Of a DNA stretch of 64,000 nucleotides, positions 41,153 to 53,478 are shown in pieces. Numbering within the stretch: position 1 is the first letter of the stretch; every line of letters starts with the position of its first letter. The stretch is from Candidatus Vesicomyidisocius sp. Pext_18_S21. Its GTDB lineage: Bacteria; Pseudomonadota; Gammaproteobacteria; PS1; Pseudothioglobaceae. The position numbers and the translations under genes are program-made. The notes under the pieces were generated by a model. The model saw only the letters and a list, made by a program, of their open reading frames with translations. It searched no databases and was not told the origin of the DNA. The stretch covers positions 947,798-1,011,797 of the forward strand of contig CP072535.1 in assembly GCA_021730165.1 (NCBI GenBank). The letters are read 5' to 3'.

Positions 41153-41686
41153 ATGCAATTATCTAATAAATTCTATTTAAAAGCCAAAAACATAAAACTG
41201 ATTATTTTTGATGTAGACGGCGTACTAACAGATGGTGGCTTATATTTCTCTGACAAAGGTATAGAACTTAAACGCTTTAACTCTCTTGATGGATTAGGGA
41301 TTAAACTACTAAAACAAAACGGTATTGAACCCGCTATTATTAGTGCTAGAAGTTCCAAAAATGTAATGTACCGAATGCAAGATTTAGATATTAAACATTT
41401 CTACCAAGGAGAAGATAATAAAATTGTTGCTTTTAATAATCTCATCAAGAAACTATCACTTAAAAATGAACAAGTTGCTTACATAGGTGATGACATAATT
41501 GATTTACCCGTTATGAGAAAAATTGGTCTACCAATCGCTGTTTCGAATGCTCATGAACTAATTAAAGAAAATGCTTATTTTGTAACTGAAAAAATAGGTG
41601 GCCACGGAGCAGTAAGGGAAGTTTGTGATTTATTACTAAAATCTCAGAATACTTACAATAAAACTATGAATAAATACCTAACATAA
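41153..41686 (+). CDS. kdsC: 3-deoxy-manno-octulosonate-8-phosphate phosphatase
   Basis: 177 residues, normal for KdsC. HAD phosphatase with nucleophile D20 and D22 (IIFDVDGVLTDGG), motif II region PAIISARSS, and motif III/IV YIGDDIIDLPVM; it ends GGHGAVREVCDLLL. It makes KDO for lipopolysaccharide. A GGAG ribosome site lies 9 nt before the ATG. The kdsD, lptC, lptA and lptB genes that usually surround it are not here. Confidence 0.95.
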   Translation: MQLSNKFYLKAKNIKLIIFDVDGVLTDGGLYFSDKGIELKRFNSLDGLGIKLLKQNGIEPAIISARSSKNVMYRMQDLDIKHFYQGEDNKIVAFNNLIKKLSLKNEQVAYIGDDIIDLPVMRKIGLPIAVSNAHELIKENAYFVTEKIGGHGAVREVCDLLLKSQNTYNKTMNKYLT

Positions 41687-42270
41687 TACTATTTTAACAG
41701 AAATGTTACCAAAATAGTTTTTACTGAGAAATCATTAACAACCATACCACAATAGTTATAGAACAAAAGATTTTTACCATCGCGTAATTAAGTAAAATAG
41801 AAATATAGGTAGACTCTACAGAATAACAAAAAAATTCATCAAAAAGTTATTAATATATTGAACCACACATTACAGCAATTATTATAAATTGATTTAAAAA
41901 AATTTTACGACAGGCTAAAATCTTGCATACCCCACAACCAGCATTAATATATTTTTTTTTACATTCTATATTTATTCAAATTTGGAAATCATACAATTTT
42001 ATTAAGCAACTTCTAAAACAACAAACCAACGTAAAGATTCAAGAAATAGAGTTTTACAGGCTATTACTTTCATTTGTTTGGAGTATTACAAACAACAATA
42101 GTTCTAACCAGAAATCTTCTTTAGTGATTCTATTGAGACTTTAATCAGTTCTCTGCTGTTAATAAATAATCATTTTGATTTTACTTAGTTACTGTTATAT
42201 TACAATCTTGATTTTTAGAAAAATCAAAACATAAACGCTAAAATAATATTTTTTTCACGTATCATCATTT
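41687..42270. other. 584 bp non-coding gap
   Basis: It lies between convergent kdsC and atpC. The only longer frame (41923-42144) is A+T-rich, lacks a ribosome site and resembles nothing; I treat it as chance. No terminator hairpin was identified for either side. In relatives lptC/lptA/lptB follow kdsC, so this may be their eroded trace. Confidence 0.55.
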
Positions 42271-42687
42271 TCAACACTTTTTACCGCGTATTTTATTAAT
42301 CATTTGTAATTGTGCCATAGACTCAGAAAGTGCTGCTTGTATTGCTGAAATATCTTGAGTATCGATTGAATTATCCATTTCATCTTGTGCGCGTTCTTTA
42401 GCCTCTAATGCCTTAAATTCATCTAAGTCATTTGCTCTAATTGCAGTATCAGAAAAAATAGTAACAACATCTGGCTGAACTTCTACGATTCCGCCAGAAA
42501 TATAAATTGAATCTATACCTTTATCAGTTTCTATTCTAACTTCACCTGGTTTTAATATTGATAAAAGTGCCGTATGTTTTGGGTAAATACCAAGTTCTCC
42601 TGTAGATGCAGGAGCAAATACACACAATACCTCACCCGAATAAAGAGATTCTGTTGCACTAACAACATCAACATGAATTGTCGACAT
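42271..42687 (-). CDS. atpC: ATP synthase F1 epsilon subunit
   Basis: 138 residues. N-terminal beta-sandwich (VDVVSATESLYSGEVLCVFAP, GELGIYPKHTALLSILKPG) and C-terminal two-helix part. It forms the rotor foot with gamma and inhibits hydrolysis. The ATG abuts the atpD stop, with the ribosome site GGAGAAGG inside the end of atpD. It is the last gene of the atp operon; glmU, a common neighbour, is elsewhere. Confidence 0.96.
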   Translation of the reverse strand: MSTIHVDVVSATESLYSGEVLCVFAPASTGELGIYPKHTALLSILKPGEVRIETDKGIDSIYISGGIVEVQPDVVTIFSDTAIRANDLDEFKALEAKERAQDEMDNSIDTQDISAIQAALSESMAQLQMINKIRGKKC

Positions 42688-44082
<1,395 letters not shown>

Positions 44083-44089
44083 TTAAACT

Positions 44090-44953
44090 TTAAACAGCTG
44101 TAGCACCACTAACAATCTCAGAAATTTCTTGCGTAATTGCTGCTTGCCTTGCTTTGTTATAAATTAATTCCAACTCCTTAACCATATCACCTGCATTATC
44201 AGTCGCACTTTTCATTGCAATCATACGTGAAGATTGCTCACAAGAAATATTCTCAACTAAACCTTGATAAACCAAAGCCTCAATATAACGTACTAATAAC
44301 GCGCTTAAAACTTCTTGTGCATTAGGTTCATAAATATAATCCCAATAATGGTTTATATTGTCTGATTTAATTGATACTATTGGTACTAATTGCATAATTG
44401 TTGGTATCTGAATCATGGTATTTTCAAATTTATTATAGGCAACTGATAATTGCTGTATTTCACCCAAATCATACCCATCAAGCATAATCTTAATCGTTCC
44501 TAATAAATCATCAAAATGGGGTGAATCGCCTAAATCTGTCAATACAGATTTAACATTTAAACCAAAATTTTTAAAAAATGAAGTTGCTTTCTTACCAATC
44601 GTACAAACATCAACTTTAATACCCTTAGATTGATATTCAACAACTTGCCTTAAAATATATCTAAATAAGTTAGTATTCAAGCCACCGCACAAACCTCTAT
44701 CACTTGAAATAATAATAATACCAATGCGCTGAAGTTTTTTAAAACTATTCATATAAGGATGTTGAAATTCTGAATGTGCATAAGCTAAATGACCAATAAT
44801 ATTAGAAATTTTCTCACAATAAGGGCGTGATTCTAACATTCTATCTTGTGCTTTTTTCATCTTAGAAGCTGCCACCATTTCCATAGCTAAAGTAATCTTC
44901 TGGGTATTTTTAATACTTGAAATTTGCGTTCTAATTTCTTTTCCAGCTGCCAT
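44090..44953 (-). CDS. atpG: ATP synthase F1 gamma subunit
   Basis: 287 residues. The central rotor shaft. N-terminal helix [20 protein letters not shown] and C-terminal helix [22 protein letters not shown] pair as the coiled coil; [11 protein letters not shown] is the conserved middle motif. It lies 13 bp after atpA. Confidence 0.97.
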   Translation of the reverse strand: MAAGKEIRTQISSIKNTQKITLAMEMVAASKMKKAQDRMLESRPYCEKISNIIGHLAYAHSEFQHPYMNSFKKLQRIGIIIISSDRGLCGGLNTNLFRYILRQVVEYQSKGIKVDVCTIGKKATSFFKNFGLNVKSVLTDLGDSPHFDDLLGTIKIMLDGYDLGEIQQLSVAYNKFENTMIQIPTIMQLVPIVSIKSDNINHYWDYIYEPNAQEVLSALLVRYIEALVYQGLVENISCEQSSRMIAMKSATDNAGDMVKELELIYNKARQAAITQEISEIVSGATAV

Positions 44954-44966
44954 TATCTACCCTATT

Positions 44967-46508
44967 CTACCAAGTATAGTTTGTTTTAAAATCATCAATT
45001 GCTACTTGTAATTTATTTGAAATCTTATCATTATAATTACCTAGTTCATTAATACTATTCATTAATGATACTTGGTTTACCTTCATATAAGCAATTAGTG
45101 ACGCTTCAAAATCAACTATTTTATTTACCTCAATATCGTCTAATAAACCTGAATTAGCAGAAAACAATAAAGTCGCTATTTCAGCAATTGATAAAGGTGA
45201 GTATTGATTTTGCTTCATTAACTCAGTAACACGCTGACCACGATCAATTTGAGCTTTAGTTTCTACATCAAGGTCAGAAGAAAATTGTGCAAAAGCTACT
45301 AATTCTCGATATTGTGCTAAATCAAGACGAATACCACCCCCTAATTTTTTAATAATATTGGTTTGTGCTGCACCGCCAACACGTGATACTGATAAACCAA
45401 CATTAATCGCTGGACGAATGCCCGCATTAAACAAATCTGTTTCTAAAAAAATTTGACCATCTGTAATTGAAATAACATTAGTAGGTACAAATGCTGACAC
45501 ATCACCACCTTGGGTTTCAATAATTGGCAATGCTGTTAAAGAACCTGTTTGTCCTTTAACTTCACCATTGGTCATTTTTTCTACATAATCTGCATTAACA
45601 CGTGAAGCACGCTCAAGTAGACGTGAATGTAAATAAAATACATCACCCGGATAAGCTTCGCGTCCTGGAGGACGTTTAAGCAACAAAGAAACCTCACGAT
45701 AAGCCCAAGCTTGTTTTGTTAAATCATCATAAACAATCAGTGCGTCTTCACCTCGATCACGAAAATACTCAGCCATAGCACATCCTGCATAAGGCGCAAT
45801 ATATTGTAGCGCTGGAGAAACTGCAGCACCTGCAACAACAATAATAGTATTTGCCAATGCACCATACTCTTCCAATTTACGTACAACTGTAGCTACTGAT
45901 GAGTCTTTTTGACCAATAGCGACATATACACAACGAATACCACTATCTCTTTGGTTAATAATTGCATCAATTGCTACCGCTGTTTTACCTGTTTGACGGT
46001 CACCAATAATTAGCTCTCGCTGACCACGACCCACTGGCACCATTGCATCAATCGCTTTAATACCCGTTTGAATAGGCTGGTCTACTGATTTACGATCAAT
46101 CACACCAGGTGCCATTACTTCTAACGGGCGTACGCCTTGAGAATTAATATCACCCTTACCGTCAATAGCTTTACCTAGAGGGTTAACTACTCGACCTAAC
46201 ATAGCCTCACCAACAGGCACTTCAACTAAGCGATTAGTACATTTAACAATATCACCTTCTAAAATATGTAAATAATCACCTAGAATAACTGCACCGACGC
46301 TATCTTGTTCTAAGTTAAGTGCCATACCAAAGGTGTTATTTGAAAATTCAATCATCTCACCAAATTGTACATCGCCCAAACCGTGAATACGGACAATACC
46401 ATCACTCACACTAACAACACTACCTTCTGTACGTGCCTCAGCAGTAAAATCAAACCCTTCTATTTGCTTTTTAATTAAATCACTGATTTCATGAGCGTTT
46501 AATTGCAT
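44967..46508 (-). CDS. atpA: ATP synthase F1 alpha subunit
   Basis: 513 residues from the second ATG (46508, [15 protein letters not shown]): an AGAGGA ribosome site lies 6 nt before it, and the first ATG (46514) sits directly on that site. Non-catalytic nucleotide-binding subunit with Walker A GDRQTGKT, the conserved arginine in [13 protein letters not shown], and [20 protein letters not shown]. Complete. Confidence 0.97.
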   Translation of the reverse strand: MQLNAHEISDLIKKQIEGFDFTAEARTEGSVVSVSDGIVRIHGLGDVQFGEMIEFSNNTFGMALNLEQDSVGAVILGDYLHILEGDIVKCTNRLVEVPVGEAMLGRVVNPLGKAIDGKGDINSQGVRPLEVMAPGVIDRKSVDQPIQTGIKAIDAMVPVGRGQRELIIGDRQTGKTAVAIDAIINQRDSGIRCVYVAIGQKDSSVATVVRKLEEYGALANTIIVVAGAAVSPALQYIAPYAGCAMAEYFRDRGEDALIVYDDLTKQAWAYREVSLLLKRPPGREAYPGDVFYLHSRLLERASRVNADYVEKMTNGEVKGQTGSLTALPIIETQGGDVSAFVPTNVISITDGQIFLETDLFNAGIRPAINVGLSVSRVGGAAQTNIIKKLGGGIRLDLAQYRELVAFAQFSSDLDVETKAQIDRGQRVTELMKQNQYSPLSIAEIATLLFSANSGLLDDIEVNKIVDFEASLIAYMKVNQVSLMNSINELGNYNDKISNKLQVAIDDFKTNYTW

Positions 46509-46534
46509 AGTCATTCCTCTTTAAATTTTAATAA

Positions 46535-47086
46535 TTAATATGTTTTTGATAAACGCAAACCTAACTCTTTCACCCGAGCTTTGATTGAGATATCAATCAC
46601 TTTATCACCATCTTTAATAATAACACCACCTACTAAATCTTTATCTACGATAATATCAATATTTACTACTTTATTATATTGATTCATTAAATCACCCACA
46701 ATTTGTTCTTTTTCAGATTTACTTAACTGATAAGAACTAATAATAGTAAATATTTTAGTATTATTTATTATGTTAATCAAACTTGCAAATAAGGTTGCGA
46801 TACTTGGCAAAATACTAATACGATTATTATCTAATAACACCCTAATAAACATCGCTTCATGTACACTTAATTCTCTGTCTAATATTGACCTAAGCAATGC
46901 TTTTATAGTACTTAATTTATCTTGTTCTAGAATGTTAGGAGAAGCAATCAATCTAAGCATCTTCTTATCAAGAAGTAAATGCGCTCCTACATCTAAAACC
47001 ATCTTCCACTGTAAATGCGAATTATCCTGCTGTGCTAACTCAAAAATTGCATTAGCATAAGGTTTGGCGATAACAGCTAATTTCAT
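46535..47086 (-). CDS. atpH: ATP synthase F1 delta subunit
   Basis: 183 residues. It connects F1 to the b-subunit stalk. N-terminal helical domain starting IAKPYANAIFELAQQ and the C-terminal signature region DKDLVGGVIIKDGDKVIDISIKAR (about 149-172). Only 6 bp separate it from atpF. Slightly longer than the usual 177. Confidence 0.95.
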   Translation of the reverse strand: MKLAVIAKPYANAIFELAQQDNSHLQWKMVLDVGAHLLLDKKMLRLIASPNILEQDKLSTIKALLRSILDRELSVHEAMFIRVLLDNNRISILPSIATLFASLINIINNTKIFTIISSYQLSKSEKEQIVGDLMNQYNKVVNIDIIVDKDLVGGVIIKDGDKVIDISIKARVKELGLRLSKTY

Positions 47087-47092
47087 AGCTAA

Positions 47093-47566
47093 TTAAGACA
47101 GTGATTCTGACAATTTACCTATCATTTGTTGATGTAACCTAACATCAACCTCCTTATCAAGAACCGCACTAACTCCTTGTATAACCAAAGCAGATACTTT
47201 ATTCTTTAGCTCATTACGAACACAAATGGTATCTTGTTCGAGCTGTGCTTGTGCTTGCTCCTTTACCTTTCCTGCTTCTTTTAAGGCGATATATTTTGCA
47301 TCTTCAACCATATTTGATGCCTGACGAGTAGCATTTGCAATAATCTCAGTCGCTAAACTTTTAGATTGATTAATAATTTCCTTGGCTTTAATTTGCGCCT
47401 CTGCTTTCTCAAAACGACCACGCTCTGCCGCTAATAAACCACCTTCAATACGTTTTTGACGCTCTTCCATAGCTATTATAATAGGTGGCCAAATAAACTT
47501 CATACAAAACCAAGTAAACATGGCAAACATGATTAATTGTCCAAACATTGTCAAATTAATATTCAT
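47093..47566 (-). CDS. atpF: ATP synthase Fo b subunit
   Basis: 157 residues. N-terminal membrane helix ([19 protein letters not shown]) then a long charged amphipathic helix ([20 protein letters not shown]) that forms the peripheral stalk dimer. Normal length (156 in E. coli). Confidence 0.96.
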   Translation of the reverse strand: MNINLTMFGQLIMFAMFTWFCMKFIWPPIIIAMEERQKRIEGGLLAAERGRFEKAEAQIKAKEIINQSKSLATEIIANATRQASNMVEDAKYIALKEAGKVKEQAQAQLEQDTICVRNELKNKVSALVIQGVSAVLDKEVDVRLHQQMIGKLSESLS

Positions 47567-47601
47567 AACTCAATCCTTGTATTTCAAATCATTTTTTTAT
47601 T

Positions 47602-47850
<249 letters not shown>

Positions 47851-47863
47851 TTATAAAATATAA

Positions 47864-49110
<1,247 letters not shown>

Positions 49111-49193
49111 GTATAGCTTGTAAAAAAATCACTTTTTTATGACTTCCAATCAATTAAATTACTCCTTAATTAAATATGATTATATAAGCATAT

Positions 49194-49232
49194 TGTGATA
49201 CATTTGACAAGTATGCATATTATCAGAATAAT
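49194..49232 (+). promoter_or_regulatory. sqr promoter with overlapping CRP/FNR-like site (copy 1)
   Basis: -35 TTGACA at 49204-49209, a 17 bp spacer, and -10 AATAAT at 49227-49232. TGTGATACATTTGACA (49194-49209) fits TGTGA-N6-TCACA with one mismatch and overlaps the -35, so a CRP/FNR-family protein there would more likely block than help RNA polymerase (inference). AGGAGA at 49245-49250 is the ribosome site for the ATG at 49257. Confidence 0.7.
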
Positions 49233-49256
49233 TAACTTATTTTTAGGAGAAATAAT

Positions 49257-50564
49257 ATGTCTCATGTTGTTGTTATTGGTGCAAGCACAGGCGGACTGCC
49301 TTTTGCCTACGATATTAAAAAAACATTAGGAAAAGATCATCAGGTAACGGTTATTTCCAATAATCCAAACTTTAACTTTATTCCTTCAAACCCTTGGTTA
49401 GCCGTTGGTTGGCGTAGTGAAGAGAATATTAGTTTTTTACTTGAACCTCATTTAAAACGTAAAAATATTGAGCTTATTATTGGTGAGGCTAGTGAAATCA
49501 AACCTAATGATAACCAAGTTATGGTTGGTAAACAAGTTATAAACTATGATTATTTAGTTCTAGCTACAGGTCCTAAACTTGCTTTTGACGAAATTGAAGG
49601 TTTAGGTCCTGAAGGTCATAGTGTTTCAATTTGCACTACTGCCCACGCTGAATCAGCACGACAAGAATGGAAAAAGTTTTGTACAAATGGTGGCGGACCA
49701 ATTGTTGTAGGCGCTGTACAAGGTGCCTCATGTTTTGGTCCAGCTTATGAATTCGCTACCATTATGGATACTGATCTTAAAAAACAAGGTATTCGTGACA
49801 AATGTCCTATCACTTTTATTACGGCAGAGCCATATATAGGCCATCTAGGATTAGGTGGTGTAGGTGACTCAAAAGGTTTATTAGAATCAGAATTTAGACA
49901 ACGTCATATCAAGTGGGTTACTAACGCTAAAGTTACTAATATTGCAGCTAATAAAGTTACAGTAGATCAAGTTAACGATGAAGGAGAAGTAGTTAAAACA
50001 ATTGAAATAGCCACTCAGTATACTATGATGTTGCCAGCCTTTAAGGGTGTTGATACAGTTGCAAAATTAGCCGATATAGATGAAGGTTTTGTCAATCCAC
50101 GTGGATTTGTTATGGTAAATGATTATCAACAATCTCCTGTTAAAGATAATATCTTTTCAATAGGTGTGAATATTGCTATTCCACCTGTTGAGGAAACACC
50201 TGTAATGTGTGGTACACCAAAAACAGGTTATATGATTGAATCTATGGTCACCGCTGTTGTACATAATATTGAAGAAATGATTGCTAATAAAGCACCTACT
50301 CATATCCCAACTTGGAATGCTGTTTGTATTGCTGACATGGGTGACACAGGTGTTACCTTTGTCGCTATACCCCAAATCCCTCCCAGAAACGTTACCTGGG
50401 CCAAAAAAGGTAAAATGATGCATCTTGCTAAAATCGCCTTTGAGAAATTTTTCATTCACAATATGAAAACTGGCAATTCTGAACCCGCTTACCAAAAATA
50501 CATTTTTAAAATATTAGGAATTGAACGTTTAAAAAAAAATAAATTTTTAAAAATTAGTAGTTAA
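49257..50564 (+). CDS. sqr: sulfide:quinone oxidoreductase, copy 1
   Basis: 435 residues. It oxidises sulfide to sulfane sulfur or polysulfide and reduces quinone at the membrane. N-terminal FAD-binding GASTGGLPFA, second dinucleotide motif YLVLATGPK, and the three SQR cysteines: C126 (SICTTAHA), C159 (GASCFGPAYE) and C318 (PVMCGTPKTG). The C-terminal amphipathic and lysine-rich region (KFFIHNM; RLKKNKFLK) suits membrane attachment. Related flavocytochrome c subunits have a signal peptide, absent here. It is transcribed away from the ATP synthase operon. Confidence 0.92.
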   Translation: MSHVVVIGASTGGLPFAYDIKKTLGKDHQVTVISNNPNFNFIPSNPWLAVGWRSEENISFLLEPHLKRKNIELIIGEASEIKPNDNQVMVGKQVINYDYLVLATGPKLAFDEIEGLGPEGHSVSICTTAHAESARQEWKKFCTNGGGPIVVGAVQGASCFGPAYEFATIMDTDLKKQGIRDKCPITFITAEPYIGHLGLGGVGDSKGLLESEFRQRHIKWVTNAKVTNIAANKVTVDQVNDEGEVVKTIEIATQYTMMLPAFKGVDTVAKLADIDEGFVNPRGFVMVNDYQQSPVKDNIFSIGVNIAIPPVEETPVMCGTPKTGYMIESMVTAVVHNIEEMIANKAPTHIPTWNAVCIADMGDTGVTFVAIPQIPPRNVTWAKKGKMMHLAKIAFEKFFIHNMKTGNSEPAYQKYIFKILGIERLKKNKFLKISS

Positions 50565-50793
50565 CCAGCTTAGAAGATTGCTATGAAATTCACAAGCACA
50601 TAAACTCTTAAAGCATTGGAAAATAGAAATAAGTTGTTAGATTATTTTTTTCTAAAAGTTCTATCAATGCTGGGTTACACCGCTCGGTTAACTAAATTTT
50701 AAGGTATGTCGAATAAAATTTATACAAAATTTTGTAATTAATAGCTTGAATATATGGCATTAGATATACAAAAACAACTCATAAAATATTCTG

Positions 50794-50831
50794 ATTATAA
50801 ATTGTGATATATCCTTGTCAAATGTATCACA
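50794..50831 (-). promoter_or_regulatory. inverted, diverged copy of the sqr promoter in the spacer
   Basis: On the minus strand TGTGATACATTTGACAAG (50831-50814) is identical to the sqr leader element; TATAATCAGAATATTTT follows where sqr has TATTATCAGAATAATTA. TTGACA (50821-50816), 16 bp and TATAAT (50799-50794) make a good promoter pointing left into the end of sqr copy 1. No credible gene follows it. Confidence 0.65.
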
Positions 50832-50905
50832 CTCATAAGATAACCAAAATATGACTTCCAATCAATTAAATTACTCCTTAATTAAATATGATTATATAAG
50901 CATAT

Positions 50906-50944
50906 TGTGATACATTTGACAAGTATGCATATTATCAGAATAAT
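50906..50944 (+). promoter_or_regulatory. sqr promoter with overlapping CRP/FNR-like site (copy 2)
   Basis: Same arrangement as copy 1: TGTGATACATTTGACA at 50906-50921, -35 at 50916-50921 and -10 at 50939-50944. Each gene copy therefore has its own full promoter and neither depends on read-through. Confidence 0.7.
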
Positions 50945-50968
50945 TAACTTATTTTTAGGAGAAATAAT

Positions 50969-52276
50969 ATGTCTCATGTTGTTGTTATTGGTGCAAGCAC
51001 AGGCGGACTGCCTTTTGCCTACGATATTAAAAAAACATTAGGAAAAGATCATCAGGTAACGGTTATTTCCAATAATCCAAACTTTAACTTTATTCCTTCA
51101 AACCCTTGGTTAGCCGTTGGTTGGCGTAGTGAAGAGAATATTAGTTTTTTACTTGAACCTCATTTAAAACGTAAAAATATTGAGCTTATTATTGGTGAGG
51201 CTAGTGAAATCAAACCTAATGATAACCAAGTTATGGTTGGTAAACAAGTTATAAACTATGATTATTTAGTTCTAGCTACAGGTCCTAAACTTGCTTTTGA
51301 CGAAATTGAAGGTTTAGGTCCTGAAGGTCATAGTGTTTCAATTTGCACTACTGCCCACGCTGAATCAGCACGACAAGAATGGAAAAAGTTTTGTACAAAT
51401 GGTGGCGGACCAATTGTTGTAGGCGCTGTACAAGGTGCCTCATGTTTTGGTCCAGCTTATGAATTCGCTACCATTATGGATACTGATCTTAAAAAACAAG
51501 GTATTCGTGACAAATGTCCTATCACTTTTATTACGGCAGAGCCATATATAGGCCATCTAGGATTAGGTGGTGTAGGTGACTCAAAAGGTTTATTAGAATC
51601 AGAATTTAGACAACGTCATATCAAGTGGGTTACTAACGCTAAAGTTACTAATATTGCAGCTAATAAAGTTACAGTAGATCAAGTTAACGATGAAGGAGAA
51701 GTAGTTAAAACAATTGAAATAGCCACTCAGTATACTATGATGTTGCCAGCCTTTAAGGGTGTTGATACAGTTGCAAAATTAGCCGATATAGATGAAGGTT
51801 TTGTCAATCCACGTGGATTTGTTATGGTAAATGATTATCAACAATCTCCTGTTAAAGATAATATCTTTTCAATAGGTGTGAATATTGCTATTCCACCTGT
51901 TGAGGAAACACCTGTAATGTGTGGTACACCAAAAACAGGTTATATGATTGAATCTATGGTCACCGCTGTTGTACATAATATTGAAGAAATGATTGCTAAT
52001 AAAGCACCTACTCATATCCCAACTTGGAATGCTGTTTGTATTGCTGACATGGGTGACACAGGTGTTACCTTTGTCGCTATACCCCAAATCCCTCCCAGAA
52101 ACGTTACCTGGGCCAAAAAAGGTAAAATGATGCATCTTGCTAAAATCGCCTTTGAGAAATTTTTCATTCACAATATGAAAACTGGCAATTCTGAACCCGC
52201 TTACCAAAAATACATTTTTAAAATATTAGGAATTGAACGTTTAAAAAAAAATAAATTTTTAAAAATTAGTAGTTAA
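50969..52276 (+). CDS. sqr: sulfide:quinone oxidoreductase, copy 2
   Basis: 435 residues, identical in protein sequence to copy 1 with the same C126, C159 and C318. Two identical genes double the dose of one enzyme rather than adding a new specificity. The identity of the silent positions as well implies very recent duplication or ongoing gene conversion. The downstream neighbour nadK is convergent, 248 bp away. Confidence 0.92.
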   Translation: MSHVVVIGASTGGLPFAYDIKKTLGKDHQVTVISNNPNFNFIPSNPWLAVGWRSEENISFLLEPHLKRKNIELIIGEASEIKPNDNQVMVGKQVINYDYLVLATGPKLAFDEIEGLGPEGHSVSICTTAHAESARQEWKKFCTNGGGPIVVGAVQGASCFGPAYEFATIMDTDLKKQGIRDKCPITFITAEPYIGHLGLGGVGDSKGLLESEFRQRHIKWVTNAKVTNIAANKVTVDQVNDEGEVVKTIEIATQYTMMLPAFKGVDTVAKLADIDEGFVNPRGFVMVNDYQQSPVKDNIFSIGVNIAIPPVEETPVMCGTPKTGYMIESMVTAVVHNIEEMIANKAPTHIPTWNAVCIADMGDTGVTFVAIPQIPPRNVTWAKKGKMMHLAKIAFEKFFIHNMKTGNSEPAYQKYIFKILGIERLKKNKFLKISS

Positions 52277-52524
52277 CCAGCTTAGAAGATTGCTATGAAA
52301 TTCACAAGCACATAAACTCTTAAAGCATTGGAAAATAGAAATAAGTTGTTAGATTATTTTTTTCTAAAAGTTCTATCAATGCTGGGTTACACCGCTCGGT
52401 TAACTAAATTTTAAATAAGCTTTCACCAATCTGTTTCATTTTTAACAACACTTATCCGCCTAAAAGAAAAATCTAGCATTTTAATAAACCTACAAATTTT
52501 TAACACTTAACTAAAAAACATTGA

Positions 52525-53343
52525 CTAGAGTTTATGACCCCAATGTAATTTAGATCGAATAATATCAAAATAATTATAATCCTTGGGGTGTAATAAATTA
52601 ATAAAACTACTATGCTGACGCACACAAATATCTTGACCAACTTTGATAACAATTGAGGTTTGCCCATCAAAGCTAACAATCGTACCATCATCTGAATCTT
52701 TCACTTGAATCATTACTTCACTATCACCTGGAATCAATAAAGGGCGATGACTCATGGTATGTGGACAAATTGACACTAAACCAATAGCATTAACACCTGG
52801 ATGCATAATAGGCCCCCCACTTGATAATGCATAAGCGGTTGATCCAGTTGGTGTGGTAATAATCAAACCGTCAGCACGTTGATTATTAACAAGTTTATCA
52901 TCAATATAAACATCAAACTCAACCATTTTTAAATGTTCTTTTCGATGAATAATCACATCATTTAATGCTAAAAAATTATCTAATATTTTATTATTTTGTT
53001 TTATTTGACAAGACAACAAACAACGTTCTTCTTTAATATATTTACCATTTAAAACTTCTGAAACAATATCAAACATACCTGTTAATGGTACATCAGCCAA
53101 AAAACCCAACCGTCCAAGATTAATACCTAAAATTGGAATGTTATTGTCAACAAAACTACGTGCAGTACTAAGTATCGAACCATCGCCACCTACAACAATA
53201 ATCAAGTCTGCTTGTTGAATAATACTTTTATTCCCAGATACTACATCTACACTATGGATTAATAAAAATTCACTCAATTTAATAGCCGTGTCTTCACTCA
53301 CAGAATCATTGGGTTTAGTAATAATACCAATCGTGTTAAACAT
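52525..53343 (-). CDS. nadK: NAD kinase
   Basis: 272 residues. It phosphorylates NAD to NADP. GGDGS motif at 52-56 (IVVGGDGSILSTAR), then LGINLGRLGFLAD, the substrate region INNQRADGLIITTPTGSTAY-like sequence near 152-171, and the C-terminal ICPHTMSHRPLLIP. Monocistronic on the minus strand, divergent from grpE. Confidence 0.96.
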   Translation of the reverse strand: MFNTIGIITKPNDSVSEDTAIKLSEFLLIHSVDVVSGNKSIIQQADLIIVVGGDGSILSTARSFVDNNIPILGINLGRLGFLADVPLTGMFDIVSEVLNGKYIKEERCLLSCQIKQNNKILDNFLALNDVIIHRKEHLKMVEFDVYIDDKLVNNQRADGLIITTPTGSTAYALSSGGPIMHPGVNAIGLVSICPHTMSHRPLLIPGDSEVMIQVKDSDDGTIVSFDGQTSIVIKVGQDICVRQHSSFINLLHPKDYNYFDIIRSKLHWGHKL

Positions 53344-53478
53344 ATTTGTTAATCATCAAGATTAAATTCTTTAAAATAGTCATTATAATAAATATTAAAT
53401 AAGTTATTTTATAGATAATTTAATTTTATTATTTATAAATCAATACTTTTAACAAATATACATGAATTGAGCAACAAA

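Larger units (their letters stand above)
49138..50702 (+). repeat. sqr unit, copy 1 (1,565 bp direct repeat)
   Basis: The sequence 49138-50702 recurs at 50850-52414 with constant offset 1,712 and, as far as I can compare by eye, no difference. It contains 119 bp upstream (promoter and regulator site), the entire sqr gene and 138 bp downstream. Similarity stops abruptly at both edges (left edge TATGACTTCC, right edge CTAAATTTTAA). No terminal inverted repeats or flanking target duplications were found. Confidence 0.97.
50565..50968. other. spacer between the two sqr genes
   Basis: 404 bp without a gene: 138 bp is the 3' tail of repeat unit 1, 147 bp (50703-50849) is unique, and 119 bp is the leader of unit 2. 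The unique part matches neither the left flank of unit 1 nor the right flank of unit 2, so this is not a simple junction of one tandem duplication. It contains a minus-strand promoter related to the sqr promoter (50794-50831). No hairpin with a T-run clear enough to call a terminator. Confidence 0.7.
50850..52414 (+). repeat. sqr unit, copy 2 (1,565 bp direct repeat)
   Basis: Second member of the direct repeat, 147 bp after the first. See 49138-50702 for content. Outside 52414 the sequence (ATAAGCTTTC) no longer matches that following copy 1 (GGTATGTCG). Confidence 0.97.

Noticed and set aside
41923..42144. 73-codon open frame between kdsC and atpC
   Set aside because: No ribosome site, no recognisable motif, low-complexity A+T-driven composition.
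50157..50495. 112-codon frame antisense to sqr (also at 51869-52207)
   Set aside because: Shadow of the sqr coding strand; rich in H, F and N, with no ribosome site, and repeated only because sqr is repeated.
49138..52414. The sqr repeat as a transposon or composite mobile element
   Set aside because: No transposase, terminal inverted repeats or target-site duplication; the repeated part is just gene plus promoter and tail.
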